From contig JALCRV010000015.1 of the NCBI GenBank assembly GCA_022652945.1, forward strand, positions 1 to 48,060: a DNA stretch of 48,060 bases, read 5' to 3'. The notes under the pieces are model-generated. The model saw only the letters and a program-made list of their open reading frames with translations, made no database searches and had not been told where the DNA came from. The stretch comes from Bacilli bacterium. GTDB lineage: Bacteria; Bacillota_I; Bacilli_A; RFN20; CAG-288. Position 1 is the stretch's first letter, and the number at the start of each line of letters is the position of its first letter. Positions 30,631-38,244 of this stretch are shown piece by piece. The translations under genes were made by a program, and so were the position numbers.

Positions 30631-32556
30631 ATGTATAACTACTACTTCGATATCGCCGCCCTTTTCGTCTATAGCTTCACCATCTTATGCATCTTCTTAA
30701 AAAAGGGCGTGAAGACTAAACAGAACAAGATGTACCTCGCCATTATCGTCGTGGCTCTTTTGGCGACTGTTTTCGATATTGTCAGTTCGATTGCTATCGA
30801 CCATCCTTCGCTTTACTCGGTGGCCTTTAGAGATACCTTTAATTATCTGTTCCTGCTTACACATAACGCTACGCCTTTTATGGTCTTCGGCTACATCTGG
30901 ATTTTAGGTAAGCAGGATTTAAAGAAGAACAAGTGGCTCTTCAGTCTTTTTTCTCTTCCCTACCTGCTGATTATTGTTATCTTGGTTTTAAATAACTCTT
31001 TAAGATGGTGTTTCTATTACGATGAGAACGGAGTTTATACCCACGGGGTAATGATGACTCCTCTCTACGTCGCGGCTTATATTTATATCGTTCTTTCCTT
31101 AGTCCTGATTATTCTCCATTGGAAAACAATTGCTTCGGAGAAAAGAACCGCGGGTCTGATCTTTATCGTTATGTCTTTGGCATCCGTTATTTTCCAGATG
31201 AATAATCCGAAGTTGCTGGTGGAGCTTTTTATCGAGTCTTTGACTCTATTAGGCTTCCTTTTGACAATCGAGGATAGTTCAGATCTGACTAATGCCAGCC
31301 TCGGGATCTATAACCGCCACGGTTTTAAGACGGATACTAGAGCCTTATTTGCCGCTAAAGCCAACTTTGCGGTCCTGTCCGTGAAGTTTAAGGATTTTTC
31401 CTTCTTAACTAAAACTCTAGGCGTCATGACAACCGATCAGATCAATAAGGATATCGCTTCACACCTGGATAAACTTTTAAAGAATCACCGTGCTTACCAC
31501 ATCGGCAACAACGATTATGCCTTGCTCTTTTGCGATACTGATTTAGAACTGGTACCGAAAGTTATTAAAGAGGTCCAAGAAATCGCCCAAGCCGAATATA
31601 ATTATCATAATGTGACTTTAAAATTCAATCCGGAACTGACTTTGATCAGAGTCCCCGAGGATGTCCGTACCTTAGAGGACCTTTTAGTTGTCAGCGATGC
31701 TCCTTATCACGTCCCTTCTTCCCCTTCTAGCCTCACCCCGGTAAAGCTGATGGATTATGAGCGGAGGATCGCCGTAGAGACCGCCATAGACCAAGGCTTA
31801 AAAGAGCATAGTTTTTCTTTAGCTTTCCAGCCGATTTGGCATAAGGAAGGAAGAAAATACGCCACGGGTGAAGCATTATGTCGCTTAGAAGATAAAACGC
31901 TTGGGAAGATCTCCCCCGATGAATTTATCCCGATCGCGGAAAATACGGGAGCCATCATCGATATCGGAGCTTTTGTCTTAAATGAGACCTGCCGTTTCTA
32001 TAAAGACAACCATTTACAGGAACAAGGGGTGAAGTTTATCGAAGTCAATCTCTCAGTTGTTCAATGCATGCATAAAGGAATGGCTAAAGAGCTTTATGAT
32101 ATCGTCAAAAAGAACGGACTGACCACCGATAATATCTGCTTTGAGATAACTGAGTCCGCAGCGATCAACTCGATGGAAATGATGGATCATACAATCCAGG
32201 AACTGAAAGCTTACGGTTTCCGTTTCGCTTTGGATGATTATGGGACTGGATACTCCAATTTCAGCTATCTGCTTCATATGCCTTTTTCCATCATTAAGCT
32301 CGATAAGTCTTTGCTCTGGTCTGCTAAAGATAACCAAGTCGCTAAGGTCGCTCTGGAATCGACGATTCACATGATGAAGCAGATGGGTCTGGTCGCCTTA
32401 TGCGAAGGGGCGGAGACAAAAGAGCAGGTAGAGCTTCTGGAAAAATACGGAATCGATGAAATCCAAGGCCATTACTTCTCTAAGGCTTTAAGCCCGGAAG
32501 ATTATCTGAAATTGATCGCAAAGGAAAACGGGTTAAAAGAAAAAGAAGAAAAGTAA
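30631..32556 (+). CDS. membrane c-di-GMP phosphodiesterase: 7-TM sensor, degenerate GGDEF, EAL
   Basis: A 641-residue signalling protein. Residues about 7-210 form seven membrane helices (a sensor of the MASE/7TM type). Residues about 220-350 resemble a GGDEF domain but carry GNNDY (about 291-295) in place of GGDEF, so cyclase activity is not expected. Residues about 375-635 are an EAL domain with its catalytic set: GEALCRL, EVNLSVVQ, FEITES, ALDDYGTGYSN, IIKLDKSLL, LCEGAETKEQ, and IQGHYFSKAL. It should hydrolyse c-di-GMP. It stands alone, with no ribosome site before the ATG. Confidence 0.9.
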   Translation: MYNYYFDIAALFVYSFTILCIFLKKGVKTKQNKMYLAIIVVALLATVFDIVSSIAIDHPSLYSVAFRDTFNYLFLLTHNATPFMVFGYIWILGKQDLKKNKWLFSLFSLPYLLIIVILVLNNSLRWCFYYDENGVYTHGVMMTPLYVAAYIYIVLSLVLIILHWKTIASEKRTAGLIFIVMSLASVIFQMNNPKLLVELFIESLTLLGFLLTIEDSSDLTNASLGIYNRHGFKTDTRALFAAKANFAVLSVKFKDFSFLTKTLGVMTTDQINKDIASHLDKLLKNHRAYHIGNNDYALLFCDTDLELVPKVIKEVQEIAQAEYNYHNVTLKFNPELTLIRVPEDVRTLEDLLVVSDAPYHVPSSPSSLTPVKLMDYERRIAVETAIDQGLKEHSFSLAFQPIWHKEGRKYATGEALCRLEDKTLGKISPDEFIPIAENTGAIIDIGAFVLNETCRFYKDNHLQEQGVKFIEVNLSVVQCMHKGMAKELYDIVKKNGLTTDNICFEITESAAINSMEMMDHTIQELKAYGFRFALDDYGTGYSNFSYLLHMPFSIIKLDKSLLWSAKDNQVAKVALESTIHMMKQMGLVALCEGAETKEQVELLEKYGIDEIQGHYFSKALSPEDYLKLIAKENGLKEKEEK

Positions 32557-32597
32557 AGACTTGAATGCTTTTCTAATAATTCCTTCAAGTAAAATCA

Positions 32598-32625
32598 GGG
32601 ACGTGTTTTTCTTCTAAAAAGTCCC
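32598..32625 (+). other. hairpin in the gap before rpmB
   Basis: GGGAC and GTCCC enclose a TTTTT/AAAAA inner stem with CTTCT loop (28 bases). It lacks a T run after it and lies upstream of the rpmB promoter. It may help end the EAL transcript, but it is not a canonical terminator. The rest of the 222-base gap shows CAAGCC/GGCTTG complementarity (about 32630-32690) and no gene. Confidence 0.35.
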
Positions 32626-32716
32626 TAGACAAGCCGATATTTCAACCATCTTGATAAATAAGCGCATCCATCTGTCTTTTAAGGGCTTGAGGGGAGTAGG
32701 TCAATTCACTTTCGTC

Positions 32717-32746
32717 TTGATATTTCTATCTTTATTATGATATGAT
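32717..32746 (+). promoter_or_regulatory. promoter of rpmB
   Basis: TTGATA (32717-32722) and TATGAT (32741-32746) are 18 bases apart, with TG one base before the -10 box. The start codon is 32 bases further on, after AAGGAGGA. Confidence 0.65.
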
Positions 32747-32778
32747 TACAAAGCACGTTTAAGGAGGAAGACACATAT

Positions 32779-33174
32779 ATGTCAAGAATCTGTCCGTTGA
32801 CCGGCAAAAAGCCGATGTATGGAAATAACCGTTCTCACTCGCTCCGCGCTACACGCAGAAGATGGAACGTTAACCTGCAGAAGACTACTCTCGTCATCGA
32901 TGGTAAGAAGACCACTCTCCGTCTTTCGACCGCTGCTTTACGCACGCTGAGAAAGAATAAGAAAGCTGTCTCCCCGGCCCCGGTGAAGCCTGTTGCCGCC
33001 CCTGTCGAAGCTGCCCCTGTCGCTAAGGAAGCTGTCCAACCGGAAGTTAAGCCGGTCGAAGCTGCTCCTAAAGCCGAGGAAGTTAAGGCTGAGGTTAAAC
33101 CGGTCGAAGAGAAGAAAGAGGCCGTTAAAAAGGCCCCCGCTAAAAAGAAGGCTGCTCCTAAAAAGGCTGAATAA
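32779..33174 (+). CDS. rpmB: ribosomal protein L28 with long low-complexity tail
   Basis: The first 62 residues are a standard L28 (SRICPLTGKKPMYGNNRSHS, RRRWNVNLQKT, TLRLSTAALRTLRKN), a 50S subunit protein. About 69 extra residues follow, made of Pro, Ala, Val, Lys and Glu, ending in KKAPAKKKAAPKKAE. The family is usually 60-80 residues, so the tail doubles its size. It resembles histone H1-like tails and could contact RNA or lie outside the subunit. Strong ribosome site, own promoter, own terminator. It lies in the position rpmB has in Bacillus, convergent to the end of the prkC-rpe-thiN block. Confidence 0.93.
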   Translation: MSRICPLTGKKPMYGNNRSHSLRATRRRWNVNLQKTTLVIDGKKTTLRLSTAALRTLRKNKKAVSPAPVKPVAAPVEAAPVAKEAVQPEVKPVEAAPKAEEVKAEVKPVEEKKEAVKKAPAKKKAAPKKAE

Positions 33175-33207
33175 GCCCGACTAAGAAGCCTAAATCAGTC
33201 TGCTTTT

Positions 33208-33236
33208 GACCCCTCTGATCAGGGGTCTTTTTCTTG
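33208..33236 (+). terminator. Rho-independent terminator after rpmB
   Basis: GACCCCT (33208-33214) and AGGGGTC (33221-33227) form a 7-bp stem with loop CTGATC, followed by TTTTTCTTG. Confidence 0.9.
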
Positions 33237-33272
33237 TATTTTTTTAAAAGATATCTTATATCGAGATTCACG

Positions 33273-33315
33273 AAAAAAAGGAACCAGCGCTGCGTTCGCG
33301 GTGCATGCTAGTTCC
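33273..33315 (-). terminator. terminator of the structured RNA
   Basis: On the minus strand GGAAC-T-AGC-A-TGC pairs with GCA-GC-GCT-G-GTTCC (about 12 bp with one small bulge) around the loop ACCGCGAAC, followed by seven T. Confidence 0.85.
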
Positions 33316-33466
33316 TCTTTTAGGAAGTCTGCCCTTCCAAGAAAGGAGGTGCTTTTCAATCCGAATCTATCGGATTGAGAGCTCGAGCTGTTCAACAAGG
33401 TTTTCAAAGGGGTTTTTGCGGGAATGGGATTTTGCTCTCTTCCCGAGCCTAGCTGAACTGCCCTAC
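33273..33466 (-). ncRNA. unassigned structured small RNA, about 194 nt
   Basis: The minus strand has a strong promoter, then a stretch with many stable helices and no open frame, then a strong terminator. Visible helices are CGGGAA/TTCCCG near the 5' end, TCAATCCGA/TCGGATTGA with a 5-base loop in the middle, a GGAAG/CTTCC hairpin enclosed by CCTC/GAGG, and the terminator stem. GGGCAG occurs twice. The motifs of RNase P, SRP RNA and tmRNA are absent. It could be a diverged 6S RNA, but the long closing stem and central bubble are not clear. The terminator loop contains ACCGCG as in T-boxes, yet no gene follows on this strand. Confidence 0.6.
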
Positions 33467-33472
33467 AAGATA

Positions 33473-33500
33473 ATTATATATACCCCTTTTATCTTTGCAA
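33473..33500 (-). promoter_or_regulatory. promoter of the structured RNA
   Basis: On the minus strand TTGCAA (33500-33495) and TATAAT (33478-33473) are 16 bases apart. The start would be near 33466. Confidence 0.65.
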
Positions 33501-33593
33501 GGGCTTACATTGCTTAATTTTACAATTTTTTCATATAAAAACGATTAAAACGCTCTATTTGAAAAAAGTCATGTATATCTCTGATTTTCTTTT

Positions 33594-34238
33594 TTAACCG
33601 GCGATTAAGGAGGAGATCAACAGTAGAGCCTGATTGATCAACTGGCCCAGGAAGAAAACCCATTCCAGCAAGGCTAAAGGAGAGACCTTCGGACGGACGT
33701 AGACAACCTTTCCATTCTCTTCGCTCTTTTCCAGATACGACCATCTTTTTAATTTCGGCAGGAAGAAAAGACAGACTAAGAAGAACCCGATGACTCCGAA
33801 AATAATCTGAATCGTCTCGTTGAAGTCGTAATGTCTGCCTTGGGAAAATAGTAAGGCGAACAATAAGGCGAGATCCCCGCCGGCTTCCCCGACGAAGAAG
33901 ATCGCATCAGCGATAATGTGGGCTTTATAGTTATCTAGTCCGTAAAGCAGCACACCGATAAAAGCAAATAAGGACAAGGCCTCTAAGATCCAGCTGGTGA
34001 TAAATAACCCGCTCCGGCAATTGATCAGGTTATAAACGAAAGCTAAAGACGAGGCGAAACTAAAAAGCAGACAGACGGTTAAAAGGATAATCCGCCCTTT
34101 TAAAGAAGAAGCCAGCTCACAAGGAAAATAACGTAAAAATGAATATTTCTCTTCCTTGGCATTAAAAAGCAAAGAAGGCAGAATCAGGATGATCAGCCCT
34201 AAGGTCAGACCAAGAAGCGGAAATAACCAGCTAAGCAT
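33594..34238 (-). CDS. unknown multi-helix membrane protein
   Basis: A 214-residue protein with about six hydrophobic segments and short loops. I do not recognise the family. Helices lie near 3-24, 48-70, 78-99, 108-130, 140-160 and 190-212; a basic, charged stretch (LKRWSYLEKSEENGK, about 161-176) lies between the last two. It overlaps the ThiN-like gene by 8 bases and is the last gene of the rsmB-to-here block, so it is probably translated in a coupled way. After it, on the same strand, only 94 AT-rich bases separate it from the promoter of the structured RNA; no clear terminator is seen there. Confidence 0.65.
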   Translation of the reverse strand: MLSWLFPLLGLTLGLIILILPSLLFNAKEEKYSFLRYFPCELASSLKGRIILLTVCLLFSFASSLAFVYNLINCRSGLFITSWILEALSLFAFIGVLLYGLDNYKAHIIADAIFFVGEAGGDLALLFALLFSQGRHYDFNETIQIIFGVIGFFLVCLFFLPKLKRWSYLEKSEENGKVVYVRPKVSPLALLEWVFFLGQLINQALLLISSLIAG

Positions 34239-34851
34239 TTTTATCCTCCAAGGCTAAGAGAACTCCACCTTTGATGACTTTTAAGACCGCGACTCTTTCA
34301 AGGATTGAGTTATCGGAAGAGGAAGAGGAAGCGAAAGACAAATGAAGATTCCTGATTGGCTTGGAGACATGCTCCAAAGAAATATCCGCTTCCGGGAAAC
34401 CGAAGATTGAAAAAGAGGAAAAGCCTTGTTTAGTGATGACGTGGACCCCTTCAGGATAATAAGCCAAATAATCTTCCCCGCTATGGATATAAACCGCGCC
34501 TTTGGAGTCCTTCATCAGTTTCAGCAAAGCATAAATATGCGATAAGGAGCCATTCAGCTTATCGAGGATCACGATTTCTTCCGCTCCTTTGGAGAACAAG
34601 AAATCCGTGATTTTCTTATAAGTCTTTTCTTCCTCTTCTTCTTCGTAGCGCATGATTTTATCTTTCGGGATAAAAGAAAGCAGATCCTCAAGCCTGACTG
34701 TCTTAAAACAAGAGAGCGCTAAAGATAGCTTGCAGCCAGCCTGATGGGCGAGGATGATGCCTTCATCAAGACCGACGATATCCCCGTCGAGGTAGAACTT
34801 AGTGAGGACCTCGATGGAAGCATTCTTACAGACCAGGATCATCCTTTTCAT
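34231..34851 (-). CDS. degenerate thiamine pyrophosphokinase-like protein
   Basis: A 206-residue protein in the exact place of thiN in Bacillus (after rpe). Parts of the thiamine pyrophosphokinase fold are visible: IVGLDEGIILAHQAG (25-39), a helix with KTYKKITDFLFSKGAEEIVIL (about 76-96), and KLNGSLSHIYALLKLM (98-113) for the family GGRxDHxLAN. The key motifs are not kept: the PDxxxGDFDS segment reads LSLALSCFKTV, the KDxTD segment is an acidic run (EEEEEEK), and the Asp of RxDH is Ser. It therefore probably has no kinase activity, or a changed role. It overlaps rpe by one base (TGATG). Confidence 0.6.
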   Translation of the reverse strand: MKRMILVCKNASIEVLTKFYLDGDIVGLDEGIILAHQAGCKLSLALSCFKTVRLEDLLSFIPKDKIMRYEEEEEEKTYKKITDFLFSKGAEEIVILDKLNGSLSHIYALLKLMKDSKGAVYIHSGEDYLAYYPEGVHVITKQGFSSFSIFGFPEADISLEHVSKPIRNLHLSFASSSSSDNSILERVAVLKVIKGGVLLALEDKNA

Positions 34852-35516
34852 CAGAGTTCTTCCCCTTTAAGGATACGTACAGCTTTCTTCCGATCTTCAG
34901 CTTTAAAGAAGAAATTACCGGTGACGATAATATCCGCCCCCGCTTCCAAGACAGGCTTAATCGTCTCTCCGTTCAAACCACCATCGACTTCGATTTTGGT
35001 CTTATAATTGTTCTTTTTAATATAGGCAGCTAAAGCGGCGATTTTCTCAGTCGAGGAAGGAATATACTCCTGACCGGAAAAGCCGGGCTCAACCGACATG
35101 ATCAGGATCAGATCGAAATAATTGACAAAAGGCAGGATATTCTCTAAAGGAGTCCTCGGTTTAATCGATAAGCCGACTTGGATCGTCGAAGACATTTTTC
35201 TGATGGTCTCTTCCGTTTCGATCACATCATCGACCGCTTCGAAGTGAAAGGTCAGATTGTCCGCCCCAGCTTGGATGAACTTCTTAGCGTATTTTAAAGG
35301 ATCGGTAATCATCAGATGCACATCGTTATAAAGACCTTTATCCGCTAAAGCCTCGACAAAAGAAGGCCCGAAAGTCAGATTCGGAGCGAAATGCCCATCG
35401 ATGATATCGTAATGGAGCCATTTAGCTCCCGCTTCCTTGGCGGAGATGACTTCCTCAGCCAATTCGCCTTTCCGAGCGGACAGCAAAGAGGGCGCCACGA
35501 TGATTTCTTTTTCCAT
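34851..35516 (-). CDS. rpe: ribulose-phosphate 3-epimerase
   Basis: Interconverts ribulose 5-phosphate and xylulose 5-phosphate. The 221-residue TIM barrel shows the family segments IVAPSLLSARKGEL, LHYDIIDGHFAPNLTFGP with metal-binding His and catalytic Asp, VHLMITDP, VEPGFSGQEYIPS, and KIEVDGGLNGETI with the second Asp. AAGGAGG precedes the start. It lies 46 bases after prkC; in Bacillus the GTPase gene rsgA sits in that space. Confidence 0.95.
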   Translation of the reverse strand: MEKEIIVAPSLLSARKGELAEEVISAKEAGAKWLHYDIIDGHFAPNLTFGPSFVEALADKGLYNDVHLMITDPLKYAKKFIQAGADNLTFHFEAVDDVIETEETIRKMSSTIQVGLSIKPRTPLENILPFVNYFDLILIMSVEPGFSGQEYIPSSTEKIAALAAYIKKNNYKTKIEVDGGLNGETIKPVLEAGADIIVTGNFFFKAEDRKKAVRILKGEEL

Positions 35517-35562
35517 TTGATAGACCCTCCTTTATAAATAATATAGAGCAGAACGCAAGGAT

Positions 35563-36441
35563 TTACTCACCTTTATGGAATAAACGAGCCCAGAACGAAC
35601 GCTTCTCTTTAATCAAATCAGGATTCTGCAAGATACGCTCGATATCTTTTCTCATATCAACCGCGGATTTATAGCGGTCGTAAGGAGATTTAGCGCAGGC
35701 TTTGTAGATGATTTTTTCGATGACCAAAGGGGTCTTAGGATTATATTTTCGTACCGAGGGGAACTTATCCTTAATGTGTTTTAAGGCGACCGTAACCGCT
35801 GATTCATCATCGAAAGGCACCCTCCCGGTAATCAATTCGAAAAACGTGATGCCCAGAGAATAGATATCGGATTGCGGCGTAGCCGGATTTCCTTCGGAAA
35901 TCTCCGGCGCCAGATAGTGGACGGAACCGACCACCACATCGGAACGGGTGATATGAGCGGAATTCTGGAAAGTCGCAATCCCAAAATCCCCCAGTTTAAT
36001 AGTTCCATCAGCGGTGATAAAAACATTCTGTGGCTTAATGTCGCGGTGGATGACCCCATGCTGATGAGCGTAATAGACCGCCGAGCACAGTTGATACATG
36101 ATATCGCAGGCTTCCAAGAAGGAAAACTTACCGCGGATCTGTAGCGCATCCTTTAAAGTCTTGCCCACGACCATCTCGGTCACCATATAAGGCCTACCTT
36201 CGTAGGTGCCTAAGTTAGAGACCTGAACGATATTCTGGTGCTTCAAACTAGCGGCCGCTCTGGCTTCCCTTTCAAACCTGGTGAGGTTAAGAGGGTTTTT
36301 CATGGTCTCTTCACGGATGATTTTGATCGCGACGTCCTTTTCAGTGATGATATCTTTGGCACGGTAGACGATGGCCATCCCGCCTTCGCCTAGCACCCCT
36401 TCGACTTCGTAACGATCGTCGATGATGTCTCCTGCTTTCAT
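35563..36441 (-). CDS. prkC: PrkC-type Ser/Thr kinase, kinase domain only
   Basis: A Hanks-type kinase of 292 residues. The kinase elements are complete: GEGGMAIVY (18-26), K40 in VAIKII, HRDIKPQN, LGDFGIA, SVHYLAPE and SDIYSLGITFFELITGRVPF. The membrane helix and the PASTA domains that sense muropeptides in PrkC/StkP (about 650 residues) are missing; the protein stops after a short basic tail (FWARLFHKGE). It overlaps prpC by 4 bases (ATGA), the usual kinase/phosphatase pairing. It must be soluble or bind the membrane through its basic/aromatic tail, and its input signal must differ. Confidence 0.93.
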   Translation of the reverse strand: MKAGDIIDDRYEVEGVLGEGGMAIVYRAKDIITEKDVAIKIIREETMKNPLNLTRFEREARAAASLKHQNIVQVSNLGTYEGRPYMVTEMVVGKTLKDALQIRGKFSFLEACDIMYQLCSAVYYAHQHGVIHRDIKPQNVFITADGTIKLGDFGIATFQNSAHITRSDVVVGSVHYLAPEISEGNPATPQSDIYSLGITFFELITGRVPFDDESAVTVALKHIKDKFPSVRKYNPKTPLVIEKIIYKACAKSPYDRYKSAVDMRKDIERILQNPDLIKEKRSFWARLFHKGE

Positions 36442-37205
36442 GACTCTTTTACCTCCAGTAAACTGATTCCGATATTATCGATGCCGCCTTTATTTAAGGC
36501 AGCTAAGATCAACTGACTGACAATCGTCTCCGCCTTCAGCCCTTCTTTCAAGCCTGAAGAAAGGAGCTTTTCAATGTCCTTTTCTTCGACCATATTAGTT
36601 AAGCCATCCGAGCAGACTAATAAGGCGGTGTAATCGTTAGGGATGATTTTCACATCGTATTCGACAGTCGGAGCGATGCCTAAGGCATTCATCAGCACGT
36701 GCCTTTTCGGGCTAGTCTTCATCTCGTCTTTACTGATTGCACCGAGTTTATATAAATACTCGACCACCGTCTGATCGGTCGTTAAGGAAACTAAGCCTCG
36801 TTCATCAGCGTAAAAAGCGTAACCTCTGGAATCTCCGCAATTGACGATAATCGTATTTTCTTTTAAGACGATAGCCATCACCGCGGTTGTTCCCATCCCG
36901 TAGTATTCGCTCTTACGCGAAGATAAGCGATGGATTAAGGCGTTAGCTTTTTTCATCGCCTTTTTCAAGAGATGTTTCGCCTTAAAAAGCGAGGTCGGAA
37001 CTTCGGAGATATCAAGGATACCCATGATGGTCTCTTTAGCGATTCTGGATGCGACTTCCCCGGATTGATGTCCGCCCATGCCATCGGCCACCAGCAAAAC
37101 CTTCATGCCGTCCTTATTTAAAAAGGCGGCTTCATCTTCGTTATTCGGACGCTTCAAGCCTTTATCGGTCTTAGAGAAGATATCAATTAGCTTTGTTTCG
37201 TTCAT
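36438..37205 (-). CDS. prpC: PP2C-type protein phosphatase
   Basis: Reverses phosphorylation by PrkC using two metal ions. The 255-residue protein has the motifs SKTDKGLKRPNNEDEA, LLVADGMGGHQSGEVAS (metal Asp), NCGDSRGYAF, LVCSDGLTNMV and the final GIDNIGISLLEV (normally DNiT). The start lies inside rlmN (23-base overlap) with a GAGGG site before the ATG. Confidence 0.95.
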   Translation of the reverse strand: MNETKLIDIFSKTDKGLKRPNNEDEAAFLNKDGMKVLLVADGMGGHQSGEVASRIAKETIMGILDISEVPTSLFKAKHLLKKAMKKANALIHRLSSRKSEYYGMGTTAVMAIVLKENTIIVNCGDSRGYAFYADERGLVSLTTDQTVVEYLYKLGAISKDEMKTSPKRHVLMNALGIAPTVEYDVKIIPNDYTALLVCSDGLTNMVEEKDIEKLLSSGLKEGLKAETIVSQLILAALNKGGIDNIGISLLEVKES

Positions 37206-38244
37206 ATCTCGCCCTCAATTGTCCGCAGGCTGCATCGATATCCGCACCGAATTCCTTACGGATCGTAGCTTTGATGCCAGCTTGGAGCAGCTTATCATGG
37301 AAATAATGAATCCGGTTATTCGAAGGCCTTCTAAAAGAATTCTCCATGACTTCATTATACGGTATCAGATTGATGAAACCATGGGTTGGTTTAATCAATT
37401 TGATTAATTCATCAGCGCAGGCATCCGAATCATTAAGCCCGGCGATCATAATGTACTCGAAAGTGACTTCCCTTCCGGATTCTTTATAATATTCCATCAC
37501 CGCCGGAATAAGCTTAGTCAAAGGATAAGCCTGATTGATCGGCATGATCTTATTGCGAATCTCATCGTTAGGTGCATGTAAAGAGACGGCTAGATTGATC
37601 TGCAACCCTTCTTTGCCGTACTGAATAATCTTGGGGACCACCCCGGCGGTCGAGACCGTGATATGCCTGGCCCCGATATCCAACCCGAACTGAGAATTAG
37701 CGGTTCTGATAAAAGTCATCACTTCATCGTAATTATCAAAAGGCTCCCCGGTTCCCATCACGACGATATGGGAAACCCTGGCGGTTTCTTTCCGCGCTAT
37801 TAGGTAGCGGTTCATCACGATCAATTGTCCGAGCATTTCTTCCGCTTTCAAGCCTCGGACTTTCTTTAAAAGACCGGAAGCGCAGAAAGCGCAGGACATA
37901 TTGCAGCCCACCTCGGAAGTGACGCAGATGGCATTCCCGTAAATATATCTCATCAGCACCGTTTCGACCTTCTGGCCATCAGCTAGCTGCAAAAGAAGCT
38001 TAATCGTTCCATCAGACGAAACCTGCTCAGTAAAAATCGTCGGCAAATCAAGACAATATTTCTCTTTCAGGACCTCGCGGAAACTCAGCGAGACATCCGA
38101 CATCTGATCGAAGGAAGAAACATCCTTTTTATAAAGCCACGAATAAAGCTGCTTAGCGCGGAAAGTCTTCTGGCCTAAGCCGACCATCTGGGTTGCTAGT
38201 TGTTCAAGGGTCAGGCCGTAAATATTAATCTTTTCTTGGCTCAT
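37183..38244 (-). CDS. rlmN: 23S rRNA/tRNA adenine-C2 methyltransferase
   Basis: A radical SAM enzyme that methylates A2503 of 23S rRNA and A37 of some tRNAs. The 353-residue protein has the CxxxCxxC motif in GCNMSCAFCASG, the SAM segment VVMGTGEPFDNYD, SVSTAG-like VSTAGVVPKI, and SLHAPNDEIRNKIMPIN. The catalytic cysteine pair includes the Cys in DIDAACGQLR near the end. It overlaps rsmB by 4 bases and prpC by 23. Confidence 0.95.
   Translation of the reverse strand: MSQEKINIYGLTLEQLATQMVGLGQKTFRAKQLYSWLYKKDVSSFDQMSDVSLSFREVLKEKYCLDLPTIFTEQVSSDGTIKLLLQLADGQKVETVLMRYIYGNAICVTSEVGCNMSCAFCASGLLKKVRGLKAEEMLGQLIVMNRYLIARKETARVSHIVVMGTGEPFDNYDEVMTFIRTANSQFGLDIGARHITVSTAGVVPKIIQYGKEGLQINLAVSLHAPNDEIRNKIMPINQAYPLTKLIPAVMEYYKESGREVTFEYIMIAGLNDSDACADELIKLIKPTHGFINLIPYNEVMENSFRRPSNNRIHYFHDKLLQAGIKATIRKEFGADIDAACGQLRARYERNKAN

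Noticed and set aside
33273-33315. T-box riboswitch
   Set aside because: The terminator loop has ACCGCG, but the preceding UGGN of the T-box is replaced by AUGC, the bases lie inside a simple terminator stem, and no gene follows on that strand.
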